A stretch of 64,000 nucleotides of DNA, taken from contig NZ_JANXWD010000021.1 in the NCBI RefSeq assembly GCF_025351295.1, forward strand, positions 19,405-83,404, read 5' to 3'. Every line of letters starts with the position of its first letter. Within the stretch, counting starts at the first letter, position 1. The position numbers were made by a program, and so were the translations under genes. This document shows positions 9,469 to 18,398 of the stretch, one piece after another. The DNA comes from Phenylobacterium sp. (GTDB lineage Bacteria; Pseudomonadota; Alphaproteobacteria; Caulobacterales; Caulobacteraceae). The notes under the pieces were generated by a model. It ran no database searches, was not told the DNA's origin, and was given only the letters and a program-made list of their open reading frames with translations.

Positions 9469-10338
9469 TCAGGCGGCGCTGCGCGCCAGCTGTTTTGGCG
9501 CCAGCCGCGTGGCCTGGATCTGCACCAGGTCCCGGAGGCTCCTGGCGCCGTCGCACGGTGGGATCGCGGCGACCGCTTCGCCGACGAGGCCCTCCAGCCG
9601 CGCATGCGCGCCCTTCAGGCCCAGCTGCGCCACCAGACTGGGCCGCTGCAGAGCGGCGTCGCGGCCGGTCGGCTTGCCGCAATCCGCCTCGGCGCTGACC
9701 GCGTCCAGCAGGTCGTCGGCGACCTGGTAGGCCGCGCCAAGCTTCTCGCCCAGCTCCCGCCAGGGCGTCGGATCCGCGCCGACCGCCACCGCGCCGCACA
9801 TCGCGGCAGCGACGAACAGGGCCCCGGTCTTGGCGCGATGATAGGACTCGACGGGCACGGAGCGCTCGCTCTCCCAGGCCTGGCCGGCGACGATCCCGCC
9901 CGGCATGCCCACGCCGCGAGTTACGATGGTCAGCAGCGCGGGCAGCCGGGCCGGCGCGGCGGCCCCCGCGCGGGCCAGGACGTCGAAGGCCATCACGATA
10001 AGCGCGTCGCCCGCCAGCACCGCCAGCGGGGCGCCAAAGGCGGCGTGCACCGAGGGCTTGCCGCGCCGCGTGGCGGCGTCGTCGAAGCAGGGCAGGTCGT
10101 CATGCACTAGCGAGGCGCAGTGGAGGAGTTCGATCGCCGCCGCCACCGCCTCGACCAGGCCCGTGTCACCGCCGCCGCAGGCCTCGGCGACCGCCAGGCA
10201 CAAGCGCGGGCGAACCCGCGCGCCGCCTGGAAATACCGCGTGCCGGAGCGCGGCGGCGAGGCGCGGCGGGGCATTCTGGGCCTCGGCGAGGGCGACCGCC
10301 GCCTCAAGCGTGGATTCGATCCTCAAGGCCACCGTCAT
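9469..10338 (-). CDS. crtE: Geranylgeranyl diphosphate synthase
   Basis: A trans-isoprenyl diphosphate synthase, 289 residues, making the C20 precursor for both phytoene and the bacteriochlorophyll tail. The first Asp-rich motif is in LVHDDLPCFDDAATRRGKP and the second is YQVADDLLDAV. ATG 10338 is chosen because GGGAG lies upstream and because a longer reading to 10419 would run through the two PpsR palindromes. It is the first gene of crtE-crtF-bchC and is divergent from crtD across an operator region. Confidence 0.95.
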   Translation of the reverse strand: MTVALRIESTLEAAVALAEAQNAPPRLAAALRHAVFPGGARVRPRLCLAVAEACGGGDTGLVEAVAAAIELLHCASLVHDDLPCFDDAATRRGKPSVHAAFGAPLAVLAGDALIVMAFDVLARAGAAAPARLPALLTIVTRGVGMPGGIVAGQAWESERSVPVESYHRAKTGALFVAAAMCGAVAVGADPTPWRELGEKLGAAYQVADDLLDAVSAEADCGKPTGRDAALQRPSLVAQLGLKGAHARLEGLVGEAVAAIPPCDGARSLRDLVQIQATRLAPKQLARSAA

Positions 10339-10375
10339 GCGGTCAACTCCCAGCGGGATGCGGCGATCGTCCGAG

Positions 10376-10418
10376 TGTAAATCAATTTGGACAACAAGAA
10401 TGTCCTCGAAGCTAGACA
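10376..10418. promoter_or_regulatory. Two tandem PpsR/CrtJ operators between crtE and crtD
   Basis: TGTAAATCAATTTGGACA (10376-10393) and TGTCCTCGAAGCTAGACA (10401-10418) both fit TGT-N12-ACA; the second is a perfect TGTC-N10-GACA palindrome. They are 25 bases apart start to start, about 2.4 helical turns, in the short divergent region between crtE (-) and crtD (+). One bound repressor array could shut both transcripts. Confidence 0.8.
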
Positions 10419-10453
10419 CATGCTAGGGCGTAAAGCAACGCGGACACGGGAAT

Positions 10454-12022
10454 TTGCCGGTGGGGCAGGAAAAGGTCGTCATCGTCGGGGCCGGAATCGG
10501 CGGCCTCGCCTGCGCGATCGAGCTCGCCCGGTCGGGTTTTCAGGTGACCGTGGTCGAACGCGCCGCCCAGGCCGGCGGCAAGATGCGGGAGACCGGTGTT
10601 GGCGGGGTCTCGGTGGACGCCGGACCGACGGTGCTGACCATGCGCTGGGTCTTCGATGAGATCTTCGAAGCGGCCGGCGCCTCGCTCGAGGCTCACATAG
10701 AGCTGAAGCCGCTCGACATTCTGGCGCGCCACGCCTGGAACGAGGCCGAGCGGCTGGACCTGTTCGCGGACATCCCCCGCACGGCCGAGGCCATCGGCGC
10801 CTTCGCCGGCCCGAAAGAGGCCGCCGGCTATCGGGCGTTCTGCAGCGAATCACGGCGGATCTACGAAACCCTTCGCGACTCCTTCCTGACCGAGCAGAAG
10901 ACCGGCCCGGTCGGCCTGGCCGGCAAGATCGGCTGGGGCCGGGCGGACGCCTTGCTGGGCATCCGGCCGTTCGACACGCTGTGGCGGGCCCTGGGCGACC
11001 ATTTCGCCGATCCGCGCCTACGCCAGCTGTTCGGACGTTACGCCACCTATTGCGGCTCCTCCCCCTTCGCCGCCCCCGCGACCCTGATGCTGATCGCCCA
11101 TGTGGAGCAGGCCGGGGTGTGGGCGGTGGCGGGCGGCATGCAGCGGCTGGCCGAGGCGATGGAAGCCGTGGCGACATCCCTGGGCGTCGCCTTCGTCTAC
11201 GGCGCCCATGCCGAGACGATCGATCTTGAACGGGGCCGCGCCGGCGGGGTGATCCTGGCCGGCGACGAGCGCCTGGCGGCCGACTGGGTCGTGGTCAACG
11301 CCGATTCGGCCGCGCTGGCGTCGGGCGCGCTGGGCGCGGCGGCCCGGGCCGCAGCCCCGGCCCAGCCGGCCGCCGGGCGCTCGCTGTCCGCCCTGACCTG
11401 GGCGCTGCGCACCGAGACGCGCGGCTTTCCGCTGGCCCGGCACAATGTGTTCTTTTCCGCCGACTACGCCGCCGAGTTCGACGACATCCTGCGGCGGGGC
11501 CGGCTGCCGCGCGGGCCGACCATCTATGTCTGCGCCCAGGATCGTGGGGATGGCGAGCCGGGCGTGGCGCCCGCCGACCGACTGCTGGTCCTGGTCAACG
11601 CACCGGCCAATGGCGACCACGCCCCCTTGGACGAAACGGAGATCAGGGCATGCGAGACCCAAGTTTCGGCTCATCTGGCGCGGTGCGGCCTGGCGTTGGG
11701 TCAGCCCCTGGAGACGGCGGCAATCACCTCGCCGACGGATTTCAACGCCCTGTTTCCGGCGAGCGGCGGGGCGCTCTATGGACCGGCGACCCACGGATGG
11801 GCGGCGGCGTTCAAACGGCCGGGGGCCAGGACGCGGATTCCGCGGCTGTATCAGGCGGGCGGCGGCGCGCATCCGGGGGCGGGCGTGCCGATGGCGGCGC
11901 TCTCCGGCCGGCTGGCGGCCCAGCAGCTGATGCGGGACCGGGCTTTGGCCGGCCGGTCCAGCCGGGGGGCTACGCCTGGTGGTATGTCGACGCACTCAGC
12001 GACGACGGCCAGCACGGCCTGA
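10454..12022 (+). CDS. crtD: Hydroxyneurosporene/methoxyneurosporene desaturase
   Basis: A CrtI-family FAD desaturase that introduces the 3,4 double bond in acyclic hydroxylated carotenoids. The N-terminal dinucleotide fold is VVIVGAGIGGLACAIELARSG. The C-terminal family end is LYQAGGGAHPGAGVPMAALSGRLAA. The start is a TTG at 10454 or GTG at 10460 (GGGAAT precedes); there is no in-frame ATG. The last 35 codons lie inside the crtC region in another frame, which explains the odd Ser/Thr-rich tail. Divergent from crtE. Confidence 0.93.
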   Translation: MPVGQEKVVIVGAGIGGLACAIELARSGFQVTVVERAAQAGGKMRETGVGGVSVDAGPTVLTMRWVFDEIFEAAGASLEAHIELKPLDILARHAWNEAERLDLFADIPRTAEAIGAFAGPKEAAGYRAFCSESRRIYETLRDSFLTEQKTGPVGLAGKIGWGRADALLGIRPFDTLWRALGDHFADPRLRQLFGRYATYCGSSPFAAPATLMLIAHVEQAGVWAVAGGMQRLAEAMEAVATSLGVAFVYGAHAETIDLERGRAGGVILAGDERLAADWVVVNADSAALASGALGAAARAAAPAQPAAGRSLSALTWALRTETRGFPLARHNVFFSADYAAEFDDILRRGRLPRGPTIYVCAQDRGDGEPGVAPADRLLVLVNAPANGDHAPLDETEIRACETQVSAHLARCGLALGQPLETAAITSPTDFNALFPASGGALYGPATHGWAAAFKRPGARTRIPRLYQAGGGAHPGAGVPMAALSGRLAAQQLMRDRALAGRSSRGATPGGMSTHSATTASTA

Positions 12023-12855
12023 CGCTGATCGCCTTCATCGGCAGCGTCTTTTCGCCCTACTACGCCTGGTCGGGATGGGCCGATCCGCTCGACCACTGCG
12101 CGGTCAATGTGGCGCTCTATGGCGCGGCCGGAAAGCGATGGGCGATGACCGAGCGCCGCCGGACGGCGCTGCACCGGGAGGACACCGTCCTGTCGATCGG
12201 ACCCAGCAGCCTCGCCTGGGAGGATGACGCCGTGACCATCAGGTTCGACGAGGTCACCGCGCCGCTGCCCCGGCGGGTTCGCGGAACCGTGCGCCTCTAC
12301 CCCAGCGCGCTCACCGGGGCGTCATTCGCGCTGGACGCGGACGGACGCCACATCTGGCGACCGCTGGCGCCGCGCGCACGGGTCGAGGTGACGCTGGACG
12401 ATCCCGCCTGCCGGTGGCGGGGCGCGGGCTATTTCGACATGAACGCCGGCGCCGAGCCGCTCGAACGGGCCTTCTGCAGCTGGGACTGGTCGCGCGCCCA
12501 TCTGCCGCGCGACACCCTGATCTTCTACGACGTCGCCCGCCGGGTCGGCGAGCCGCACCACCTGGCCCTGCGGATCCGTCCGGACGGCGGGGTGGAGCCC
12601 ATCGCGCCACCGCCGCGGACGCCCCTGCCGCCCACCGGGTGGCGAATGGCCCGCACGGCGCGCGGCCAAGCGGACGATGCGCCGCGGGTGCTGCGCACGC
12701 TCGAGGATACGCCTTTCTATTCACGCTCCCAGCTCGCCGGTCGCCTCGAGGGAGAGCCGGCCGAGATCGTCCACGAGAGCCTCTCGCTCGACCGGCTTCG
12801 CTCGCCCATAGTGCGCGCCATGCTACCCTTCAGGATGCCCAGGGTCCTTGGCTGA
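11797..12855 (+). CDS. crtC: Acyclic carotenoid 1,2-hydratase (hydroxyneurosporene synthase)
   Basis: Adds water across the 1,2 double bond of acyclic carotenes (neurosporene, lycopene). Family sequence begins at about 11959 with PGGYAWWYVDALSDDGQHG, followed by LIAFIGSVFSPYYAW, YFDMNAGAEPLERAFCSWDWSRA and FYDVARRVGEPH. The only in-frame ATG near this is at 11797, which would overlap crtD by 226 bases and give some 55 non-family residues. No ATG, GTG or TTG lies between it and the conserved start, so the true start is unresolved and translation is probably coupled to crtD. Its 3' end overlaps the convergent 56-aa gene by 33 bases. Confidence 0.9.
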   Translation: MGGGVQTAGGQDADSAAVSGGRRRASGGGRADGGALRPAGGPAADAGPGFGRPVQPGGYAWWYVDALSDDGQHGLTLIAFIGSVFSPYYAWSGWADPLDHCAVNVALYGAAGKRWAMTERRRTALHREDTVLSIGPSSLAWEDDAVTIRFDEVTAPLPRRVRGTVRLYPSALTGASFALDADGRHIWRPLAPRARVEVTLDDPACRWRGAGYFDMNAGAEPLERAFCSWDWSRAHLPRDTLIFYDVARRVGEPHHLALRIRPDGGVEPIAPPPRTPLPPTGWRMARTARGQADDAPRVLRTLEDTPFYSRSQLAGRLEGEPAEIVHESLSLDRLRSPIVRAMLPFRMPRVLG

Positions 12856-12993
12856 CGCCCGCGCCAGGGCGGACGCCTCGTCATTTCCATCCTGCTTGGT
12901 CGGCCGCACGGTCCAGTACTGCCAGATGGCCAATCCCACGGCGACGCCGTCGAACAGGATCAATCCGAGGATGAAGATGGTGTGCGTGCTCAT
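12823..12993 (-). CDS. Small one-helix membrane protein (56 residues)
   Basis: From ATG 12993 to TAG at 12823, starting MSTHTIFILGLILFDGVAVG. Residues 5-24 form one hydrophobic helix (IFILGLILFDGVAVGLAIW), then QYWTVRP and a charged, flexible tail (KQDGNDEASALARA). Codon third positions fit real coding. It follows crtB on the same strand, 62 bases downstream, and overlaps the crtC end convergently. Small membrane frames occur beside crtB in some other PGCs, to my recollection, so a role in pigment or complex assembly is possible but not shown. Confidence 0.7.
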   Translation of the reverse strand: MSTHTIFILGLILFDGVAVGLAIWQYWTVRPTKQDGNDEASALARASAKDPGHPEG

Positions 12994-13055
12994 GGCGTTC
13001 CGTGCCCGCGGTCGCTGGCCGCGCGATGCCTATACGTCCGCGCCTGACGCCCGGA

Positions 13056-14057
13056 TCATCGCGCCGAACCGGCGAAGCGTCCACGCCCTTCCAGGGTCGC
13101 GAACAGGCCGATGATCCACTCCGCGTCGGCCTCGACGCCTGTGCGCCGGCCGTCGCGCGGCGGGACCGGCCAGGCGGTTTCCAGCGCCACCGCGTCGACC
13201 AGATAGCGGGTCTGCGCCAGGGGCGGTCCCGCGGGCGTCAGGGCCGGCTTTCGCCGTGCCGGGTTGACCGCCCACGCGACCAGTTGCGCCTTGCGCCACA
13301 GTGGCACGCAGGTCCGCACCGACACCGAATCCAGGCCTTGCCGCGCCAGCCTGACGCCGATCTCGGCATAGAGACGCCGCGCCGCGAAGATCGCGGGACG
13401 GAAGGTCGGGTCGAGATTGGCGATGCCGCGATCCGCCTGCTGATAGAGTTGGTCCGCGTGGCGCAGCAGCCGGCCAGTGACCGCGGCGATCTGCGGCGTG
13501 AACACCGGATCGCGCAGCCAGGCGTCGGGATCCATGCCCGCCTCGCGCAGCCAGGCGCGCGGCAGATAGAGGCGCCCGGCGCGCGCGTCCTCGCCGACAT
13601 CGCGGGCGATGTTGGTCAGTTGCATCGCCACGCCCAGGTCGCAGGCGCGCGCGACAAGATCCGGGGTTCGCGCGCCCATCAGCGCCGCCATCATCACGCC
13701 GACCGATCCGGCCACCCGCGCCGCATAGGCGTGAACGTCGTCGATCGTCTCATAGGCTCGGCCCTCGACATCCCACTCTAGCCCCTCCAGCAGGGCCTCC
13801 AGCGCCACGCGCGGGATGCCGAAACGCGCCACGGCGTCGGTCAGCGCCCGGTCGACCGGTTCGGGCGCGGGCGCGCCGGCATAGATGCAGGCGAGGCGGG
13901 CCCGCAGGCGCGAAACGGCGCCCATCTGGCCCCCCTCGACATCGACCGCGTCGTCGGAGAGCCGGCAGAAGGCGTAGATGGCATAGGCCGCCTCGCGGAC
14001 GCTCTCGGGCAGCAGCAGGGAGGCCAGGAAGAAGGATCGAGACCCGCCACGGATCAT
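13056..14057 (-). CDS. crtB: 15-cis-phytoene synthase
   Basis: Condenses two geranylgeranyl diphosphates to phytoene. Motifs seen: SFFLASLLLPESVREAAYAIYAFCRLSDDAVD (first Asp-rich motif) and LTNIARDVGEDARAGRLYLP (second). The family N-terminus appears to start a few residues before the ATG at 14057 (ADSAACREMIRGGSRSF), but upstream in frame there is no start codon until ATG 14228, inside the crtI end. Either start would be possible; 14057 gives about 333 residues, somewhat short, and 14228 gives 390. The crtI stop is at 14101, so coupling is likely. Confidence 0.92.
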   Translation of the reverse strand: MIRGGSRSFFLASLLLPESVREAAYAIYAFCRLSDDAVDVEGGQMGAVSRLRARLACIYAGAPAPEPVDRALTDAVARFGIPRVALEALLEGLEWDVEGRAYETIDDVHAYAARVAGSVGVMMAALMGARTPDLVARACDLGVAMQLTNIARDVGEDARAGRLYLPRAWLREAGMDPDAWLRDPVFTPQIAAVTGRLLRHADQLYQQADRGIANLDPTFRPAIFAARRLYAEIGVRLARQGLDSVSVRTCVPLWRKAQLVAWAVNPARRKPALTPAGPPLAQTRYLVDAVALETAWPVPPRDGRRTGVEADAEWIIGLFATLEGRGRFAGSAR

Positions 14058-14100
14058 CTCGCGGCAGGCGGCGCTGTCGGCGGGCCGGGCATGGCCGCCC

Positions 14101-15642
14101 CTAGGCGCGGACGCAGGCGAACTCGGGGTCCGGGACCAGGGCGTCGAGCATTCGGGCGGAGGAGAGGACGCCAGGGAGGCCGGCGCCAGGCTGGGCGCCG
14201 GCGCCGACGAGATAGAGACCTTTGACATCTTCGCTCCGATTATTGGGTCGAAACCACGCGCTCTGCAGCAGGGTCGGCGCGAGGCTGAACGCGGCGCCCT
14301 TGACCGAGCAGTAGAGGTCCTGAAAGTCCTGTGGCGTCGTCACCCGCGAGGTGACGACGTGTTCCTCCAGCCCCGGCAGCACGGTGTCCGACAGGCGCCG
14401 CGCGATCGCCCGGCGATAGGGCTCGGCCTGGACCGCCCAGTCGATGTCAGCGTCCAGGTGCGGGACCGGCGAGAGCACATAGAAGCCGTCGCAGCCCGGC
14501 GGCGCCAGCGACGGATCGGTCGCCGTGGGCCGGTGCAGATAGAGGCTCATGTCCGCGGCGAGCACCTTGTTGTTGAAGATGTCGTCGATCAGGCCGCGGT
14601 AGCGGGGGCCGAGCAGGATGGTGTGGTGTTCGACGTCCGGGTAGCGGCGCCGCGTGCCGAAATACCAGACGAACAGGCTCATCGAATATTTGGCGGCGTC
14701 GATCTTGCGGTCGGTCCAGCGCTTGCGCGCGCTGGCCGGCACGAGGTGGCGATAGGTGTAGGCCGCGTCGGCGTTGGAGACCACGATATCGGCGGCGATG
14801 GTCTCGCCCGAGCGCAGGCGCACGCCGCGGGCCTGGCCGTCCTCGACGACGATCTCGCCGACGTCGGCCCGATAGCGCAGAACGCCGCCCTGCCCCTCGA
14901 TCAAGCCCACCAGTCCGCGCACCAGGGCGCCCGTGCCGCCCATAGCGAAGTGCACGCCCCATCGCCGTTCCAGATGCGAGATCAGGCAGTAGACGGCGGT
15001 GGTGTCGAAGGGGCTGCCGCCGACGAACAGCGGGTGGAAGCTCAGCGCCACGCGCAGGCGCGGGTCCTTGATGTAGCGCGACACCAGCCCGAACACGCTG
15101 TGGGCGCCGCCCAGCCGCAGCAGGTCCGGCGCCTGGCGCACCATGTCCCCCAGCGACATGAACGGCACGTGGCCGAGCTTCTCGAATCCAAGCCGGCAGA
15201 TCGCCTGGCTCCGGGCCATGAAGCGCTCGTAGCCGGGCAGGTCGTCGGGACAGATCCGCGCGACCTCGGCCCGCATGGCGACCGGGTCAGCGTGGCAGTC
15301 GACGGTCTCGCCATCGTCGAACACCAGCCGGTAGAAGGGGTCGATCGGCTTCAGCGTCACATCGTCGGCCATCTCCCGCCCGCACAGCCGCCAGAGGTCC
15401 TCGAACAGGTAGGGCGCGGTAACGATGGTGGGCCCGGCGTCGAAGGTGAACCCGTCCTGGCGGTGGACGCCGGCGCGTCCGCCCGGCGCATCGAGTCGCT
15501 CCAGCACGGTGACCCGATAGCCGCGGGCGCCGAGCCTGACGGCGGCGGCCAGACCGCCAAACCCGCTCCCGACGATCACCGCGTGCGGCGGACGAGGCTC
15601 GGCGGACGTGTCAACCGATCTTGATCGTTCGACTGTCAACAT
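14101..15642 (-). CDS. crtI: Phytoene desaturase
   Basis: Desaturates phytoene to neurosporene or lycopene with bound FAD. 513 residues from ATG 15642. Dinucleotide-binding HAVIVGSGFGGLAAAVRLGARG at about residues 20-40, GGRAGVHRQDGFTFDAGPTI, and the C-terminal CrtI signature GLYLVGAGAQPGAGLPGVL. A perfect PpsR palindrome overlaps the start codon. Only 10 bases separate it from the bchO stop, yet the operator suggests crtI-crtB has its own promoter inside the bchO end. Confidence 0.95.
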   Translation of the reverse strand: MLTVERSRSVDTSAEPRPPHAVIVGSGFGGLAAAVRLGARGYRVTVLERLDAPGGRAGVHRQDGFTFDAGPTIVTAPYLFEDLWRLCGREMADDVTLKPIDPFYRLVFDDGETVDCHADPVAMRAEVARICPDDLPGYERFMARSQAICRLGFEKLGHVPFMSLGDMVRQAPDLLRLGGAHSVFGLVSRYIKDPRLRVALSFHPLFVGGSPFDTTAVYCLISHLERRWGVHFAMGGTGALVRGLVGLIEGQGGVLRYRADVGEIVVEDGQARGVRLRSGETIAADIVVSNADAAYTYRHLVPASARKRWTDRKIDAAKYSMSLFVWYFGTRRRYPDVEHHTILLGPRYRGLIDDIFNNKVLAADMSLYLHRPTATDPSLAPPGCDGFYVLSPVPHLDADIDWAVQAEPYRRAIARRLSDTVLPGLEEHVVTSRVTTPQDFQDLYCSVKGAAFSLAPTLLQSAWFRPNNRSEDVKGLYLVGAGAQPGAGLPGVLSSARMLDALVPDPEFACVRA

Positions 15643-15651
15643 AGGCTGACA
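15634..15651. promoter_or_regulatory. PpsR/CrtJ operator over the crtI start codon
   Basis: TGTCAACATAGGCTGACA is a full TGTC-N10-GACA palindrome. It covers the crtI ATG (15640-15642) and reaches almost to the bchO stop (15653). A repressor bound here would block initiation or early elongation. The perfect match to the consensus makes chance unlikely; binding is inferred. Confidence 0.75.
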
Positions 15652-15652
15652 C

Positions 15653-16567
15653 CTAAGCTGATCTCCCGGCGCTAGGCAAGCGAGCGGCGGCGGCCGGCTG
15701 GGCCCGCGCCGCGCGCCGGACGATGTCCGCGATGCGGTCCGGCGCTTCCTCATGGGCCAGATGGCCGAGCCCCGGCAGCACGATCAGTTCGGCCTGTGGC
15801 GCCATCGCCTTGACCGCCCTGGACACCTCGACCGGCACCGCGCGGTCGCCCTCCGCCGCCAGCAGCGTCAACGGCCCGTCGTAACTCGGCAGCCGGGCGA
15901 CCAGCGGCTGCAGGTCCCAGTTGGCCATCATGCCAAGCGTCCCGGCGACATGGCCTGTCGTGCGCAACAGCTGGCCGTAGTAGCCCAGGCCCGCCGCATC
16001 GATCGTCGAGCCCGTGCCCTCGATCAGCCGCGAGACGGCGCCGGGGCGGCCCGCGCGCCAGGCGAAGGTCTGGATGGCCAGGGGATTGAGAAACAGCAGC
16101 CGGGCCATGGCCGGGAAGATATGGCCCGCGGAGCCGGGAAAGGGCCTCAGCGCCCCGTTGATACTGACGACGCCGCTGTCGCCGACCTGCCCCTCCAGCC
16201 GCATCTGCAGCGCGATAGCCGCGCCCGCGGAGTGCCCGACGACCAGTGCGGGCGACGCCTCGAGCACCTGCAGCAGGCCGCCGAGCGCCCGGGCCATGCC
16301 GGGCAGGGTGAGGCCGTCGCCGCCCGGCATCGCGGTGAATCCGTGACCCGGCAGATCGGGGGCGACGACCCGAAAGTCGCGCGCCAGCCGCGGGGCCAGG
16401 TCGCGCCAGGAATGGGTCGCCGCGCCGGAGCCGTGCAGCATCAGCACGGTCGGCCCCTCGCCCATCACCTGGACGTGCCAATCCAGGCCAGACGCGCGGA
16501 CGAAGCGGCTGGCGGCGCGGTTCGGCCAGTCGCGGCCTTCCCGATCCCAGTCCGGCCGCACCCTCAT
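15653..16567 (-). CDS. bchO: BchO, alpha/beta-hydrolase-fold protein of the Mg-chelatase operon
   Basis: A 304-residue alpha/beta hydrolase found next to bchD and bchI in PGCs; its biochemical role in magnesium chelation is unproven. ATG 16567 gives MRVRPDWDREGRDWPN, the common BchO opening. Motifs: VLMLHGSGAATHSWRDL (oxyanion-type HG), the nucleophile elbow VVGHSAGAAIALQM, and the C-terminal His in LPGLGHLAHEEAP. It follows bchD by 16 bases. Confidence 0.92.
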   Translation of the reverse strand: MRVRPDWDREGRDWPNRAASRFVRASGLDWHVQVMGEGPTVLMLHGSGAATHSWRDLAPRLARDFRVVAPDLPGHGFTAMPGGDGLTLPGMARALGGLLQVLEASPALVVGHSAGAAIALQMRLEGQVGDSGVVSINGALRPFPGSAGHIFPAMARLLFLNPLAIQTFAWRAGRPGAVSRLIEGTGSTIDAAGLGYYGQLLRTTGHVAGTLGMMANWDLQPLVARLPSYDGPLTLLAAEGDRAVPVEVSRAVKAMAPQAELIVLPGLGHLAHEEAPDRIADIVRRAARAQPAAAARLPSAGRSA

Positions 16568-16583
16568 CGCGACACCGCCCGCC

Positions 16584-18398
16584 TCAACGCCGCGCGGCGC
16601 GCAAGCCGTCGACCAGGCCGAACACGGCGCTGGCGTCGACATAGGGCAGCGGCAGATAGGTCGCGCCCATGGCGTGCGCGAACCGGTCGCCATCCGGCTG
16701 GGCGCGGGGCGAGGTGTCGACGAACACCGCGGCGAGCCCTGCCTCGCGCAGGTTGCGGCAGGCGGCCAGGGCGTCGGTTTCCGCCGCCGCACGCCCCGGC
16801 GCCCCGTCGCGAGCGATATTGGCCCGGCCGTCGGTCAGGAACACCAGCAGCGGCGTGTGGTCCTTGGCCCTTTCGGCCTGCCCCAGCAGCACAGCCGCCT
16901 CCACGCCGGCCGCCAGCGGCGTGCCGCCGCCGCCGGGCAGTTCGGCCAGCCGGCTCTTGGCGCGGGCCAGGGAGCGGGTCGGCGGCAGCAGGGTCTCGGC
17001 CCCGGCGCCCCGAAAGGCGATCAGGGCGACGCGGGCGCGGGAAACGTAGGCCTTGGCCAGCAGCAGCTCGACCGCGCCCTTGGCCTCGGCAAGCCGCTGA
17101 AACGCCGTCGAGCCGGAGGCGTCGACCGCGAAGATCGTCGTGGCCTCCAGGCGCTGCACGAAGCGGCGGATACGGAAATCGGCCGGGCGGACCTGGATGC
17201 GGCCGGCCGCCACGCCGCCGCCGCGCAGCCCTTGCCACGGCGCGGCGGCGCGCAGGGTCTCGACGAGGTTCAGCCGGGCGCCGGCCCGCAGCGAACCGGA
17301 CCGGGACCCCATCGGCCGGCCGCGCCGGGCCGACTTGGCCACGTCGCCCGATCCGCGCGCCTGCGCCGCGGTCCCGCGCGGCGGGTCGTCCAGGCTGAGC
17401 CGCGACAGCAGATCGTCCGGCAACGCCGCCTGGATCGCCTCGACCACAGTATCGGTCGGCGCGGCCGATTCGGTTTCGCCGTCGCGCGGATCCTGGTCCT
17501 CGTCCCGGTCCTGAACGTCGGGCGGCGCATCAGGCGCATTGTCGGCTTCTGGCGGCGCGGCGTCGGCCTCGGGTTCGGCCGGCGCGGAGGTCGCCCGCCA
17601 GGCCAGGACAAGGCGCGCCGCCGCCGCCGCATCCTCGGCGGTGATCGTCAACCCGCCCCGCAGCGCCGCGTGCGCTCGCGCCGCGCGCAGCGCCAGCAAG
17701 GGCGCGCGGACCGAACCCAGCCCCAGCCGCGCCGCCACCAGACAAACCGCCTCGACGATATCGGGATCAGCCGGCGCCACAGAGGCGAGCCGATCCCGCG
17801 CCTGATCGAGGGCCGTCCTGTCGTGGGCGGCGTCGAGCGCCGTTCGGCTCGCGACGACGTCCAGATCGATCCGGAACGCCAGACGCTCCACCAGCGCGGC
17901 CGGCGGCTGCTCCTCCGGCGCGAGGCCTTCGTCATAGGCGATCATGCCGAGGCGCGCGGCCAGCCGCAGGGCCACGCCGTCGCGTTCCACGATCACCTCG
18001 CCGTGGTCGAGCGCGGCGGCGAGGCGCGCGGCGGCGGCGGCGTCGATGCGTTCCGCCATGGCCAGGATCGCCACCCCGCCGTCGGTCTGCGCCAGCACCC
18101 CGTGCTGCACGACCGGCCGGCCGGCGGCGAGACTTGCCGCCAGATCCAGCCCGCCCAGCAGGCGATCGTCCTCGATTCCCAGCGGAATGCGGCACACCGG
18201 CGCGTCCGCCGGCAGCAGGTCGCGAACCATCTCGGCCCACCGATCCCGCACCGTCCCGGCGCCGCTGCGCACGATCACCCCGCGCAGCCCGACCGGATCG
18301 ACAGCGAACAGCGCGGCCGCCAGCGCGGCGTCCGCCCAGGCCGGGGACATTCGGGCCGGCGACGGGCGGGCCGGCGACGGGCGGGCCGGCGCGTTCAT
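16584..18398 (-). CDS. bchD: Magnesium chelatase subunit D
   Basis: The 604-residue D subunit of Mg-chelatase (BchH-BchI-BchD), which inserts Mg into protoporphyrin IX using ATP. An N-terminal degenerate AAA+ domain is followed by an acidic, Pro-rich linker (residues about 300-340, EPEADAAPPEADNAPDAPPD), and then an integrin-I/von Willebrand domain with the metal-site motif VDASGSTA. The N-terminus carries a PARPSPARPSPAR repeat coded by a direct repeat near 18350-18390. The start overlaps the bchI stop by 4 bases. Confidence 0.94.
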   Translation of the reverse strand: MNAPARPSPARPSPARMSPAWADAALAAALFAVDPVGLRGVIVRSGAGTVRDRWAEMVRDLLPADAPVCRIPLGIEDDRLLGGLDLAASLAAGRPVVQHGVLAQTDGGVAILAMAERIDAAAAARLAAALDHGEVIVERDGVALRLAARLGMIAYDEGLAPEEQPPAALVERLAFRIDLDVVASRTALDAAHDRTALDQARDRLASVAPADPDIVEAVCLVAARLGLGSVRAPLLALRAARAHAALRGGLTITAEDAAAAARLVLAWRATSAPAEPEADAAPPEADNAPDAPPDVQDRDEDQDPRDGETESAAPTDTVVEAIQAALPDDLLSRLSLDDPPRGTAAQARGSGDVAKSARRGRPMGSRSGSLRAGARLNLVETLRAAAPWQGLRGGGVAAGRIQVRPADFRIRRFVQRLEATTIFAVDASGSTAFQRLAEAKGAVELLLAKAYVSRARVALIAFRGAGAETLLPPTRSLARAKSRLAELPGGGGTPLAAGVEAAVLLGQAERAKDHTPLLVFLTDGRANIARDGAPGRAAAETDALAACRNLREAGLAAVFVDTSPRAQPDGDRFAHAMGATYLPLPYVDASAVFGLVDGLRAARR

